Positions 6,402 through 14,006 are shown, numbered from the stretch's first letter. The stretch: 14,964 bases of DNA from Thermodesulfobacteriaceae bacterium (GCA_015494725.1 WGAR01000109.1:1-14964), one strand, 5' to 3'. Made by a program: numbers and translations. The notes: generated by a model not told the origin, from the letters alone.

Positions 6402-8393
6402 CTAAAAGTAATAGTGTAACAATATAAAGAGCGCCAGAGCCCCGAAAGCGATAAAAAGGGCATAATACTGGACCACCCCGGACTGGAACCTCCGAAGCCC
6501 GCTTCCCACCACTCGCACCGTAGCCGGAAGTCCGTTCACCGTGCCCTCAATGACAAAGGTATCCACAATCAGACCCACAAAGGTTTCCGCCACCCACAGG
6601 GTGGGTCTGACAATCAGATAATAATAGATTTCATCCCAGTACCATTTCCGGTAGAGATACCGGTAGAAATGCGGAACCCGGCGCGGCAGAAGGGTCTGAA
6701 GCGAGGGCTTCTTGATATAGACCAGCCAGGCCAGCCCGATCCCCAGAAGACCGGCCAGGACCGAAATGCTCATAAGTAAAAACTCCAGTGTCTTCTCCGA
6801 AAGGGCCATCCCCTCCGGTACGTGTACCTCCGGATGCCCCAGAACCGGAGCCATAAACCGCGCAAAGTGATTGCTTCCCCCCAGGACCTCCGGAATCCCT
6901 ACCCATCCGGAAAATACCGCCCCGATGGCGATCAACATCAGGGGGATAGTCATTACCCAGGGAGACTCATGAGGTTCCTTCCCGTGAAGGACCTCCCGCC
7001 CGCGGAATTCCCCGTGAAAGGCCATAAAAACCACCCGGAAGGAATAAAAAGCGGTAAGAAAGGCCACAAAGGTCCCCACAAACCATACCCATCGACCCCA
7101 GGGATAGGCGGAAAAGAAGGCCGAAGCCAGAATCTCGTCCTTACTGAAGAAGCCCGCAAAACCGGGAATACCCGAGATGGAAAGAGAAGCAATGAGGAAG
7201 GTCCAGTAGGTGATGGGCATGTATCGCTTCAACCCGCCCATGTAACGCATATCGTTGGGATCCGGGGCATGGTGCATGATATGAATCACACTTCCGGCCC
7301 CCAGAAAGAGAAGGGCCTTAAAATAAGCGTGCGTGAAAAGATGGAACATACCCGCCGCAAAGGCCCCCACCCCGCAGGCCATGAACATATAACCCAGCTG
7401 CGAGAGGGTGGAATAGGCGATCACCCGCTTGATGTCGAACTGAGTGGGCGCAATGGTGGCGGCCATGAAACAGGTAATGGTACCGGCTGCGGCCACCACC
7501 GCCATGGCCACCGGGGACAATTCAAAAATGGAATGACAGCGGGCCACCATGAAGACCCCGGCGGTAACCATGGTGGCAGCGTGGATAAGGGCCGAAACCG
7601 GCGTAGGACCCTCCATGGCATCCGGCAACCAGACGTGAAGCGGAAACTGAGCACTCTTACCCAGCGCCCCGCAGAAAAGAAGCAGCGCAATCAGAGTGGG
7701 CACCGCCACCGAATGCCCCAGCAGATTCAGCCGGGCATGCGCGATCTCATGTACCCGGGCAAAGACATCCTGATAGTAAAGGCTCCCGAAGAAGACAAAG
7801 ACCAGAAAGACCCCCAGGGCGAATCCGAAATCACCGAAACGGTTGACAATAAAGGCCTTCTTGGCCGCATCGGCCGCGCTCTTTTTCTCGTACCAGAACC
7901 CGATGAGGAGATAGGAACATAAACCCACCGCCTCCCAGCCGAAATAAAGCTGGAGGAAATTGTTGGCCGAAACCAGCATCAACATGGAAAAGGTAAAGAG
8001 AGAGATGTAGGAGAAGAATCGATAATATCCCGGATCATCGGCCATATAACCGATGGAATAGACGTGGATAAGAAAGGAAAGAGAGGTAACCATGGCCAGC
8101 ATCATGGCCGAGAGCGGATCGATCTGAAATCCCACCCCCACTTTGATCCCGGAGGCCGCCATCCAGGTGAAAAGATCAAAATTGGCCCAGGTACCGTGAA
8201 TCACCGCCCAGAGGACCTTAAGGGAAAGGAGAAAAGACCCGAAAACCGCCAGACAGGGGAGCCAGTGGGCCTTATCCCTGATGTACCGCCGCCCGAAAAG
8301 GAGGGTGATCACCGAAGCCAGTAAGGGTAAACCCGGAACCCAGACTACATAATGTAGGGCCTCGCTCGCGTATCTAGCGGTTTCCGCATGCAT
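6402..8393 (-). CDS. nuoL: complex I proton-pumping subunit L
   Basis: 663-aa distal membrane-arm subunit. The antiporter core has Glu154 (FGWEAVGLCSYLLIGFW), Lys246 (GALGKSAQFPLHVWLPDAM) and Lys418 (FAGFFSKDEILA), the residues of the proton path. The C-terminal region continues beyond the antiporter core with hydrophobic and amphipathic stretches. These would form the lateral helix that braces NuoM and NuoN, ending in a final membrane helix (FIAFGALALFILLHYYF). The length is slightly above the approximately 610 aa of E. coli NuoL. It starts 4 bp after the nuoK stop, with AAGGGG as a probable ribosome-binding site. Confidence 0.96.
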   Translation of the reverse strand: MHAETARYASEALHYVVWVPGLPLLASVITLLFGRRYIRDKAHWLPCLAVFGSFLLSLKVLWAVIHGTWANFDLFTWMAASGIKVGVGFQIDPLSAMMLAMVTSLSFLIHVYSIGYMADDPGYYRFFSYISLFTFSMLMLVSANNFLQLYFGWEAVGLCSYLLIGFWYEKKSAADAAKKAFIVNRFGDFGFALGVFLVFVFFGSLYYQDVFARVHEIAHARLNLLGHSVAVPTLIALLLFCGALGKSAQFPLHVWLPDAMEGPTPVSALIHAATMVTAGVFMVARCHSIFELSPVAMAVVAAAGTITCFMAATIAPTQFDIKRVIAYSTLSQLGYMFMACGVGAFAAGMFHLFTHAYFKALLFLGAGSVIHIMHHAPDPNDMRYMGGLKRYMPITYWTFLIASLSISGIPGFAGFFSKDEILASAFFSAYPWGRWVWFVGTFVAFLTAFYSFRVVFMAFHGEFRGREVLHGKEPHESPWVMTIPLMLIAIGAVFSGWVGIPEVLGGSNHFARFMAPVLGHPEVHVPEGMALSEKTLEFLLMSISVLAGLLGIGLAWLVYIKKPSLQTLLPRRVPHFYRYLYRKWYWDEIYYYLIVRPTLWVAETFVGLIVDTFVIEGTVNGLPATVRVVGSGLRRFQSGVVQYYALFIAFGALALFILLHYYF

Positions 8394-8397
8394 AGCT

Positions 8398-8700
8398 CTA
8401 CCCCTTAAGCATCTTTACTTCGTCCAGATGTACCTCACGAAAACGTTTATAAATGAGAACCACCAGGGAAAGACCGATAGCCGCCTCCGCTGCAGCTACG
8501 GCGATTACAAAAAAGACCACGATGTGTCCGGTAACATCCTCCAGGGCCGTCCCCAGAGCGGTCAGGGCTATATTGACCGCGTTAAGCATGAGCTCCACAC
8601 ACAGGAGCACAATGATCACGTTCCGACGGCTTACAAAGCCAAACAACCCCACCGCAAAAAGGGCCAGCGCCAGATAAAGGTACCACTGCAAGGGTATCAT
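8398..8700 (-). CDS. nuoK: complex I membrane subunit K
   Basis: 100-aa, three-helix subunit of the membrane arm next to NuoJ and NuoN. The two buried acidic residues needed for proton transfer are at the canonical positions, Glu36 (LLCVELMLNAVN) and Glu72 (AAAEAAIGLSL). Its ATG overlaps the nuoJ TGA by 4 bp (ATGA), a tight coupling signal. Length and sequence are entirely typical. Confidence 0.95.
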   Translation of the reverse strand: MIPLQWYLYLALALFAVGLFGFVSRRNVIIVLLCVELMLNAVNIALTALGTALEDVTGHIVVFFVIAVAAAEAAIGLSLVVLIYKRFREVHLDEVKMLKG

Positions 8701-9215
8701 CGCCCCTCCTCCCTGATGCGTCTTACTAAAACCACCGCTCCGAGTACAGCCACCAGCAACAGGACTCCGGCGGCCTCAAAGGCCAGGACATATTCCCGAA
8801 ATAGATGTTCGCCCAGGATCCGGGTATGTCCCTGAGCGAGAAGAGCCCCCGCGGTAAGGATCCCCTTGGGAGGTGCCGGCCGAAAACCCGAAAGCGCCGC
8901 TCCGGAAAGGGCCAGAAGGAACAGAATGGCCAAAAAGGCCAGAGGATAAGCACTCAGGAAGCGAGGCCAGGTAATCTCCTCCCGCAGATTGATGAGATAG
9001 ACCACAAAGAGGAAGAGGACCAGGACCGCACCGGCATATACAATGATCTGGATAGCCGCCAGAAACTCCGCCTGCAGGGTCAGGAAAAGCACCGCCTGGT
9101 GCAGGAAAAGCACCAGACTCCAGAGTACGGCCTTGACCGCGTTACGCGAAAAAACCACCAGTAGGGCCGAAACCAGTATGGCTAATGCCAGATACCCGAA
9201 AACCAGCTTCTCCAT
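8697..9215 (-). CDS. nuoJ: complex I membrane subunit J
   Basis: 172-aa subunit with about five hydrophobic segments. The diagnostic segment IVYAGAVLVLFLFVVYLINL, near residues 58-77, matches the NuoJ family's third helix, which carries the pi-bulge implicated in coupling. GAGGGGG precedes the ATG. It follows nuoI with a 3-bp gap and overlaps nuoK by 4 bp. Confidence 0.93.
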   Translation of the reverse strand: MEKLVFGYLALAILVSALLVVFSRNAVKAVLWSLVLFLHQAVLFLTLQAEFLAAIQIIVYAGAVLVLFLFVVYLINLREEITWPRFLSAYPLAFLAILFLLALSGAALSGFRPAPPKGILTAGALLAQGHTRILGEHLFREYVLAFEAAGVLLLVAVLGAVVLVRRIREEGR

Positions 9216-9218
9216 ACC

Positions 9219-9755
9219 CTATACCCCCTCGGCCTTCCTTTTCGGGGCCGGGAGCATCTTCTCCGGCACACCCCTGGGTTTCCAGTAAGGATTGAAATAG
9301 GGACGCTTCTGAGTGGTTAAAAACTCGTCCCAGTTGGCCAGGAGCCGCTCCTTATCGAAGTAAAGATCCTCCCGCCGGTAGCCCACATATTCGTAAAATT
9401 CCGTAAGCACAATGGCGTTTACCGGACATACCTCCTCACAATATCCGCAGAACACACAACGCAAGGCCTCCACCTCGTAGCGCTTGACCACCATACGTTT
9501 GGTCTCGGGATCGCGCTCGGTCTCGATATAAATACATCTGGAAGGACAAACCTTGGCACACCTTAAACAGCCGATGCACCTCTCGCGCCCGGTATTCGGG
9601 TCTCTTACCAGGGCATGTCGCCCCCGGAACCCCGGAGCCACCGGCTTGCGCTCCTCCGGGTACTGGACCGTAACCGGACGGGAAAACATCTTGCGCAGCG
9701 TAAGCCAGAGACCCTTGGCTATCTCGGTAAGGAATATGGTTCTGATCGGATTCAT
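9219..9755 (-). CDS. nuoI: complex I Fe-S subunit I (2x[4Fe-4S])
   Basis: 178-aa peripheral-arm subunit that relays electrons to cluster N2. Two ferredoxin motifs are seen: Cys60/63/66/70 (CIGCLRCAKVCP) and Cys100/103/106/110 (CVFCGYCEEVCP), the ligand sets of clusters N6a and N6b. The basic N-terminal amphipathic stretch (KGLWLTLRKMF) is typical of the membrane-facing side. AGGAG lies 8 bp upstream of ATG 9755. Because NuoG is not encoded here, this subunit is a likely entry point for electrons from an external ferredoxin-like donor; that is inference. Confidence 0.95.
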   Translation of the reverse strand: MNPIRTIFLTEIAKGLWLTLRKMFSRPVTVQYPEERKPVAPGFRGRHALVRDPNTGRERCIGCLRCAKVCPSRCIYIETERDPETKRMVVKRYEVEALRCVFCGYCEEVCPVNAIVLTEFYEYVGYRREDLYFDKERLLANWDEFLTTQKRPYFNPYWKPRGVPEKMLPAPKRKAEGV

Positions 9756-9765
9756 TCCCGCTCTC

Positions 9766-10755
9766 CTACCACCAAAGCTTTAACCCTCCGGTGATCACAA
9801 TATTGAGCAAGGCCAGAGGAATGAGTACCTTCCATCCCAACCCCATGAGCTGATCGTATCGATAACGGGGTAAGGTGGCCCGCACCCAGATATAGAAGAA
9901 AAGCAGGGCATAGAGCTTGATCAGGAACCAGAAGAAAGGCAGCCCGGGCACCTCGAAGGGACCGGCCCACCCCCCCAGGAAACAGGTTACCGCCACTGCA
10001 CTCATAACCACCATGCCGAAGTATTCGGCCAGATAGAACAAAGCAAAGCGAATGGCACTGTATTCCACAAAATATCCGGCTACCAGCTCGGTTTCCGCCT
10101 CGGGGAGATCAAAGGGAACCCGGTTGGTCTCGGCAATGGCCGAAACCATGAAAACAAAGAAACCGATGATCTGGGGAAGGGCATAAATCTTAAAAGGGCT
10201 GGAGATCTGGGCCTTCACGATCTCGGAAAGGTTCATGGACCCGGCCATAAGCATGACCCCAACCAGGGAGAGGGCCATGGCCACCTCGTAACTCACCACC
10301 TGCGCCGAGGCCCGCAACCCCCCCAGAAAGGCATAACGCGAATTGGAAGACCACCCGGCCAGGATCACCCCGTAAGAGGAAAGCGAACTCAGGGCCAGGA
10401 TCACCAGAAGCCCCACGTTTACATCCGCCAGCACAAAACGGTTCCAGATCGGAATTACCGCCAGACTGGTCGCCCCGGCCACCAGGGAAATAAAAGGAGC
10501 CAGGTAAAAAAGCCCCTTGTCCGCCCCCAGAGGAACAATGTCTTCCTTGGCCAGAAGCTTTACCACGTCGGCGATGGGCTGAAGCAACCCCCGGGGCCCC
10601 ACCCGGTTCGGCCCCAGTCGCTGCTGCATGTGCCCGATAACCTTTCGCTCCGCATAGGTGGTATAGGCCACGTGCAGGAGGGCCACCACCAGCAGGACCA
10701 GAGCCTCCACGATCAGGATAATCCCCGGCAGGGCCGCTTTAAGGATGGCCTCCAT
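9766..10755 (-). CDS. nuoH: complex I membrane subunit H (quinone-site subunit)
   Basis: 329-aa membrane protein that forms the quinone chamber with NuoB and NuoD. Diagnostic motifs are LGPNRVGPRGLLQPIADVVK in the first cytoplasmic loop and ETNRVPFDLPEAETELVAGY in the middle, with AEYFGM following. I prefer ATG 10755, preceded by GGGGGGAG, over an upstream GTG at 10776 that would overlap nuoD and add seven residues. With this start there is a 10-bp gap to the nuoD stop. The sequence carries the expected acidic loop residues. Confidence 0.95.
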   Translation of the reverse strand: MEAILKAALPGIILIVEALVLLVVALLHVAYTTYAERKVIGHMQQRLGPNRVGPRGLLQPIADVVKLLAKEDIVPLGADKGLFYLAPFISLVAGATSLAVIPIWNRFVLADVNVGLLVILALSSLSSYGVILAGWSSNSRYAFLGGLRASAQVVSYEVAMALSLVGVMLMAGSMNLSEIVKAQISSPFKIYALPQIIGFFVFMVSAIAETNRVPFDLPEAETELVAGYFVEYSAIRFALFYLAEYFGMVVMSAVAVTCFLGGWAGPFEVPGLPFFWFLIKLYALLFFYIWVRATLPRYRYDQLMGLGWKVLIPLALLNIVITGGLKLWW

Positions 10756-10765
10756 ACTCTCCCCC

Positions 10766-11995
10766 CTACCGATCACATTCCCCGAGCACTACGTCCAGCG
10801 TACCGATAACGGCAATAATATCCGCCACCATATGCCCCTTTACCATCTCGGGAATAGCCGAGATATGGACAAAGGACGGAGCCCGAACCCGCACCCGCCA
10901 GGGTTTACCCGAACCATCGCTCACGATGTAGTACCCCAGCTCCCCCTTGGGGGCCTCGATGGAAACATACACCTCTCCCTCGGGAACCACCGGCACTTCC
11001 TCACCCTTGACCATGAACCCCTTTTTGGGATGGGGTACCGCCCGGGGGGCCTTCTTCTTTTCGGGCATAAGCAGATCCGGCGCCCCCTCCGCCACCACCG
11101 GCTCCCCTTCGGTCTGGGCCAGTTTGTCCAGACACTGCCGGATGATCCGGTTGGCCTGGCGCATCTCCTCCATGCGCACCCGGTACCGATCGTAGGTGTC
11201 TCCGTTCTTCCCTACCGGGACCTCGAATTCCACCTCGTCGTAAGCATCGTAGGGTCGGAACTTACGCACATCGTAAGGAACCCCCGAACCCCGCAGAGAC
11301 GGCCCGGTGAGCCCCATATTGAGGGCCTTCTCCGGCGGGACCACCGCAATGCCTTTGGTTCGCCGGAGCCAGATCCGGTTTACATCGATAAGGGTTTCGT
11401 AATCCGTAATTCGGGTGGGAAACTCCTCGGTAAATTGATACAGCTCGTCTATGATTTCCGGGGTGAAATCCAGCCGGACCCCTCCGATGCGAGGATAGCT
11501 TACCGTGAGCCGGGCCCCGCAGATCTTTTCATAGATATCCAGCAACCATTCACGATCCCGGAAACAATAGAGAAAGACCGTCATGGCCCCGATATCCAGG
11601 GCATGCGTGGCCAGCCAGAGTAGATGGCTGGAGATACGGGCCATCTCACAGACGATGGTACGCAGCAAGCGAGCCCGACGGGGAACCTCCAGCCCCAGAA
11701 GCTTCTCCACCGCCAGACAGTAACCGGTATTGTTGGCTGCCGAGGAGATGTAATCCAGCCGATCGGTAAGGACCATGGCCTGGGTATAGGTCATGTTTTC
11801 GGAAAGCTTTTCCAGCCCCCGATGGAGATACCCGATGCGGGGATCACACCGGACCACGGTCTCACCGTCGAGCTCCAGATAGAGCCGCAGGACCCCGTGG
11901 GTGGAGGGATGCTGCGGCCCCATATTCACCACAAAAGGCTCCTCCCACTCGGGATGGCCTATCTTCCGGGTATAAAGTTCCAGTGTAGGCGCCAT
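10766..11995 (-). CDS. nuoD: complex I 49-kDa-type subunit D
   Basis: 409-aa quinone-site subunit. His33 in GPQHPSTHGV and Tyr92 in NNTGYCLAVEKLLG correspond to the conserved quinone-headgroup ligands. The end reads LGECDR, as usual for the family (GEVDR type). The paired CxxC nickel ligands of the related [NiFe] hydrogenase large subunits are absent at both ends, so this is a true complex I subunit and not an Ech/Mbh-type hydrogenase. Residues about 300-350 contain a Lys/Pro-rich stretch before EGEVYVSIEAPKGELGYY, where the family is variable. It is a separate gene from nuoC, not the CD fusion of enterobacteria, with GGAGG just before ATG 11995. Confidence 0.96.
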   Translation of the reverse strand: MAPTLELYTRKIGHPEWEEPFVVNMGPQHPSTHGVLRLYLELDGETVVRCDPRIGYLHRGLEKLSENMTYTQAMVLTDRLDYISSAANNTGYCLAVEKLLGLEVPRRARLLRTIVCEMARISSHLLWLATHALDIGAMTVFLYCFRDREWLLDIYEKICGARLTVSYPRIGGVRLDFTPEIIDELYQFTEEFPTRITDYETLIDVNRIWLRRTKGIAVVPPEKALNMGLTGPSLRGSGVPYDVRKFRPYDAYDEVEFEVPVGKNGDTYDRYRVRMEEMRQANRIIRQCLDKLAQTEGEPVVAEGAPDLLMPEKKKAPRAVPHPKKGFMVKGEEVPVVPEGEVYVSIEAPKGELGYYIVSDGSGKPWRVRVRAPSFVHISAIPEMVKGHMVADIIAVIGTLDVVLGECDR

Positions 11996-11996
11996 C

Positions 11997-12545
11997 CTAA
12001 CCTCCCCTTACCCGCCGATCCCCCCATTCATAACGGGAAAGCTCCCGGGCCTTTTCCCGCAACTCGGCGTAATCCTTCCATTCCTCCTCGGGCTCCAGAG
12101 GATAATCCTTGCGCAGGGGATGACCCGACCAGTTTTCCGGCATCAAAAGACGCCGCAGATCCGGATGCCCCTCGAAACGGATCCCCAGAAGATCGTAACA
12201 TTCCCTTTCGAACCAGTTAGCCACCCGCCAGATGGAGGTTACCGAAGGAACCCGGGGATCGGACTCCGGAACCGGAACCTTTATCCGCAGGAGTTCACGC
12301 CGCGAAAGGGAATAGAGATTATAAACCACCTCGAAACGTTCGGCCTTCTTCCTCTTGCCCTTCCACCCCAGATAATCCACCCCGCAAAGATCAGCCAGGT
12401 GTTTAAAGTCAAGCTCATCGTGCAGGAAACGCATCACCTGCGGAAGGACCTCCCGGGAAACGTATATCCCGATTTGATCGGCGGTGGTCTCTTCCCCCAG
12501 GATGGCTGCCCCAAACTTTTCCTTGAGTATCTCCACCACGCTCAT
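11997..12545 (-). CDS. nuoC: complex I 30-kDa-type subunit C
   Basis: 182-aa peripheral-arm subunit that pairs with NuoD. Diagnostic segments are FEVVYNLYSL, SVTSIWRVANWFERECYDLLGI and GHPDLRRLLMPENWSGHPLRKDYPL. I chose ATG 12545, two bases after the nuoB stop. The frame stays open 61 codons further upstream but that stretch lies wholly inside nuoB and has no NuoC character. The stop is one base before nuoD's ATG. Confidence 0.94.
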   Translation of the reverse strand: MSVVEILKEKFGAAILGEETTADQIGIYVSREVLPQVMRFLHDELDFKHLADLCGVDYLGWKGKRKKAERFEVVYNLYSLSRRELLRIKVPVPESDPRVPSVTSIWRVANWFERECYDLLGIRFEGHPDLRRLLMPENWSGHPLRKDYPLEPEEEWKDYAELREKARELSRYEWGDRRVRGG

Positions 12546-12547
12546 GA

Positions 12548-13063
12548 CTATCTCCAGAACCCCCAGTGACCGGCCTCCCGCCGGATTTTTTCCTGCAACT
12601 TCATCAGGCCATACATCAGGGCCTCGGGACGGGGCGGACACCCCGGAATATATACATCCACCGGAAGGAATTCGTCGCATCCCTGTACCGTGGAATAGGT
12701 GCGAAAGACGCCTCCGGAGCAGGCACAACTACCCATGGCGATCACATACCGGGGCTCGGGCATCTGATCGTAAACCCGGCGCACCACCGGAGCCATCTTT
12801 TTGGTAACCGTACCGGCCACAATAAGCACGTCCGCCTGACGCGGGGAAGCCCGAAAGATGATCCCGAAGCGATCCAGATCGTGATGGCTGGCCCCGGTGG
12901 CCATCATCTCGATGGCGCAACAGGCCAGCCCGAAGGTCATGGGCCATAGAGAACCGGTTCGGGCCCAGTTAATAAGCTTGTCCAGCGGGGTGATAAAGGC
13001 CGGCGTATCCGGAATCTGCCTTACGCCAGGAGCTATCTCTACGGTGTCTTTTTCTACTCCCAT
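12548..13063 (-). CDS. nuoB: complex I N2-cluster subunit B
   Basis: 171-aa subunit holding the terminal [4Fe-4S] cluster N2, which reduces quinone. The four ligands are visible as Cys48-Cys49 (GLACCAIEMM), Cys113 (GSCACSGG) and Cys142 (PGCPPRPEAL). The RFG..FR..PRQADVLIVAGT segment is also canonical. ATG 13063 overlaps the end of nuoA by 10 bp and is preceded by AGGGGGG. Length is normal. Confidence 0.96.
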   Translation of the reverse strand: MGVEKDTVEIAPGVRQIPDTPAFITPLDKLINWARTGSLWPMTFGLACCAIEMMATGASHHDLDRFGIIFRASPRQADVLIVAGTVTKKMAPVVRRVYDQMPEPRYVIAMGSCACSGGVFRTYSTVQGCDEFLPVDVYIPGCPPRPEALMYGLMKLQEKIRREAGHWGFWR

Positions 13064-13425
13064 TGAAAGGCCCCCCTGATCCAGGCATAGACATAGGCTA
13101 CCAGCAAGAGAGCGATGAAAACGATCATCTCCACATAGGCAAAGGCCCCCAGGTGCCCAAAGGAAACCGCCCAGGGATAAAGGAACACCGCCTCCACATC
13201 GAAGACCACAAAGAGGATGGCAATGGCATAAAACTTTACCGAGAAGGGATGACGGGGTTCACCCGAAGGGGGAAGACCGCACTCATATCGCACCAGCTTC
13301 TCGGAATAAGGGCGACGTAGGGCCAGGATCTGATTGGCGATGGTCATGGAAAGACCGATAATAAAGACCAGTATGGCCAGAATAAGGATCGGCAAATACT
13401 TGGCTGCCAGTACCGTTTCCCCCAC
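13054..13425 (-). CDS. nuoA: complex I membrane subunit A
   Basis: 123-aa, three-helix membrane subunit. The family signature is present: KLVRYECGLPPSGEPRHPFSV-like loop, then KFYAIAILFVVFDVEAVFLYPW with the conserved acidic residues in helix 2. The start is GTG at 13425, one base after the stop of the ferredoxin-like gene, with AAGGAGGGG inside that gene's last codons serving as ribosome-binding site. Translation is therefore probably coupled to the upstream Fe-S protein, tying its production to the complex. Confidence 0.94.
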   Translation of the reverse strand: MGETVLAAKYLPILILAILVFIIGLSMTIANQILALRRPYSEKLVRYECGLPPSGEPRHPFSVKFYAIAILFVVFDVEAVFLYPWAVSFGHLGAFAYVEMIVFIALLLVAYVYAWIRGAFQWE

Positions 13426-13426
13426 C

Positions 13427-13900
13427 CTACCCCTCCTTCTTGGCGGCGGCCTCTTTCTTCGGAGCCGCCTTCTTGGCCGCGGGCTTCTTGGCCGGAGGCT
13501 TCACCTCCTTCACCGCTAGCGCCTCGTTGGGACAGGCGGCCACACAATAGGGTTTTTCCCCTCCGGCTACTCGATCCTTACACAGGTCGCACTTGTTGAT
13601 CTTTCCGGTGTGAGGATTGAACTCCGGCACCCCCCAGGGACAGGCATAGACGCAGTTGACACACCCCACACACAGATCCTCCACCACAAAGACCACTTCA
13701 TTTTCGCGACGCATAGCCCCGGTGGGGCAAACCGCCGCACACTGGGGCCGCTTGCATTGCATACAGGAAAAATAAACAAAAGCCTTACCGGCCTTAAGAA
13801 TGCGACAGTTGGAAACCCCCTGGTGGGCTTCGGCACAGGCTGAAATACAGGAAGCGCAACCGTCACATTTTTCGGAATTATGAACTACCGTGTAGGGCAT
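13427..13900 (-). CDS. four-cluster [4Fe-4S] ferredoxin-like electron-transfer protein, complex I operon leader
   Basis: 157-aa Fe-S protein of the CooF/HycB/DmsB-like four-cluster family. The sixteen expected ligands are Cys12/15/18/22, 46/49/54/58, 77/80/83/87 and 104/107/119/123, plus an extra Cys32. No signal peptide or membrane helix is seen, so it should be cytoplasmic. Residues 134-157 form a Lys/Ala/Pro-rich tail (nine Lys in 24 residues) not needed for clusters. It is the first gene of the nuo operon and its 3' end supplies the nuoA ribosome-binding site. As NuoE, F and G are absent, a role in feeding electrons into NuoI/NuoB is an attractive inference. In related proteins such subunits link hydrogenases, formate or CO dehydrogenases to partners. 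ATG 13900 is the only sensible start, yet it has no Shine-Dalgarno. Confidence 0.88.
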   Translation of the reverse strand: MPYTVVHNSEKCDGCASCISACAEAHQGVSNCRILKAGKAFVYFSCMQCKRPQCAAVCPTGAMRRENEVVFVVEDLCVGCVNCVYACPWGVPEFNPHTGKINKCDLCKDRVAGGEKPYCVAACPNEALAVKEVKPPAKKPAAKKAAPKKEAAAKKEG

Positions 13901-13914
13901 GGTTTATATAAACC
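13901..13914. promoter_or_regulatory. 14-bp perfect palindrome at the nuo operon start
   Basis: GGTTTATATAAACC is a perfect inverted repeat that abuts the ATG of the ferredoxin-like gene and covers the predicted -10 box. It could be a repressor operator. An AT-rich -10 region can be partly palindromic by chance, but the GG/CC ends extend it beyond what a -10 box needs. Confidence 0.5.
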
Positions 13915-13935
13915 CAAGCCTCTAAAAAAAGTCAA
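13907..13935 (-). promoter_or_regulatory. promoter of the ferredoxin-nuo operon (leaderless)
   Basis: On the minus strand TTGACT (13935-13930), 17 bp, TTTATA (13912-13907). An alternative -10, TATATA (13910-13905), has a 19-bp spacer. Either choice puts transcription start within about 2 nt of the ATG at 13900, so the mRNA should be leaderless or nearly so, consistent with the absence of a Shine-Dalgarno. Confidence 0.6.
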
Positions 13936-13951
13936 CCCTGAACAGCCTTTG

Positions 13952-13971
13952 TTCTCCAGCCTTTCGGAGAA
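13952..13971. repeat. short inverted repeat between scpA and the nuo operon
   Basis: TTCTCC and GGAGAA are separated by 8 nt, forming a 6-bp hairpin just upstream of the nuo promoter. No T-tract follows on the minus strand, so it is not a standard terminator of scpA. It could be an operator or a chance repeat. Confidence 0.35.
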
Positions 13972-13976
13972 TATTT

Positions 13977-14002
13977 CCCCTTTTTGTGGGGTTTTTCTCC
14001 CC
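13977..14002 (-). other. alternating G4/C4/G4 element after the scpA stop
   Basis: Read on the minus strand, right after the scpA stop codon: GGGG, 7 nt (AGAAAAA), CCCC, 7 nt (ACAAAAA), GGGG. The central C-tract can pair with either G-tract, giving two mutually exclusive 4-bp hairpins. On the plus strand one of them is followed by TTTTT and resembles a weak terminator, but no plus-strand gene ends there. Function is unknown. Confidence 0.35.
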
Positions 14003-14006
14003 GGAT

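Noticed and set aside
6822..7922. Long plus-strand open frame (366 codons) opposite nuoL
   Set aside because: Low-hydrophobicity, His/Gly/Lys/Pro-rich translation typical of the antisense of a GC-rich membrane-protein gene; nuoL on the other strand is unequivocal. The same holds for the plus-strand frames opposite nuoD, nuoM and nuoN.
10766..11995. NuoD-like gene as a membrane-bound [NiFe] hydrogenase large subunit
   Set aside because: Both CxxC nickel-ligand pairs are missing and the quinone-site His/Tyr residues are present; together with NuoA, J and K this is complex I.
12546..12728. 61-codon upstream extension of nuoC
   Set aside because: It lies entirely within nuoB in another frame and has no family resemblance; ATG 12545 fits the operon spacing.
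13976..13996. Plus-strand CCCC-TTTTTGT-GGGG-TTTTT as an intrinsic terminator
   Set aside because: The stem is only 4 bp and no plus-strand gene ends nearby; recorded only as part of the alternating G4/C4 element.
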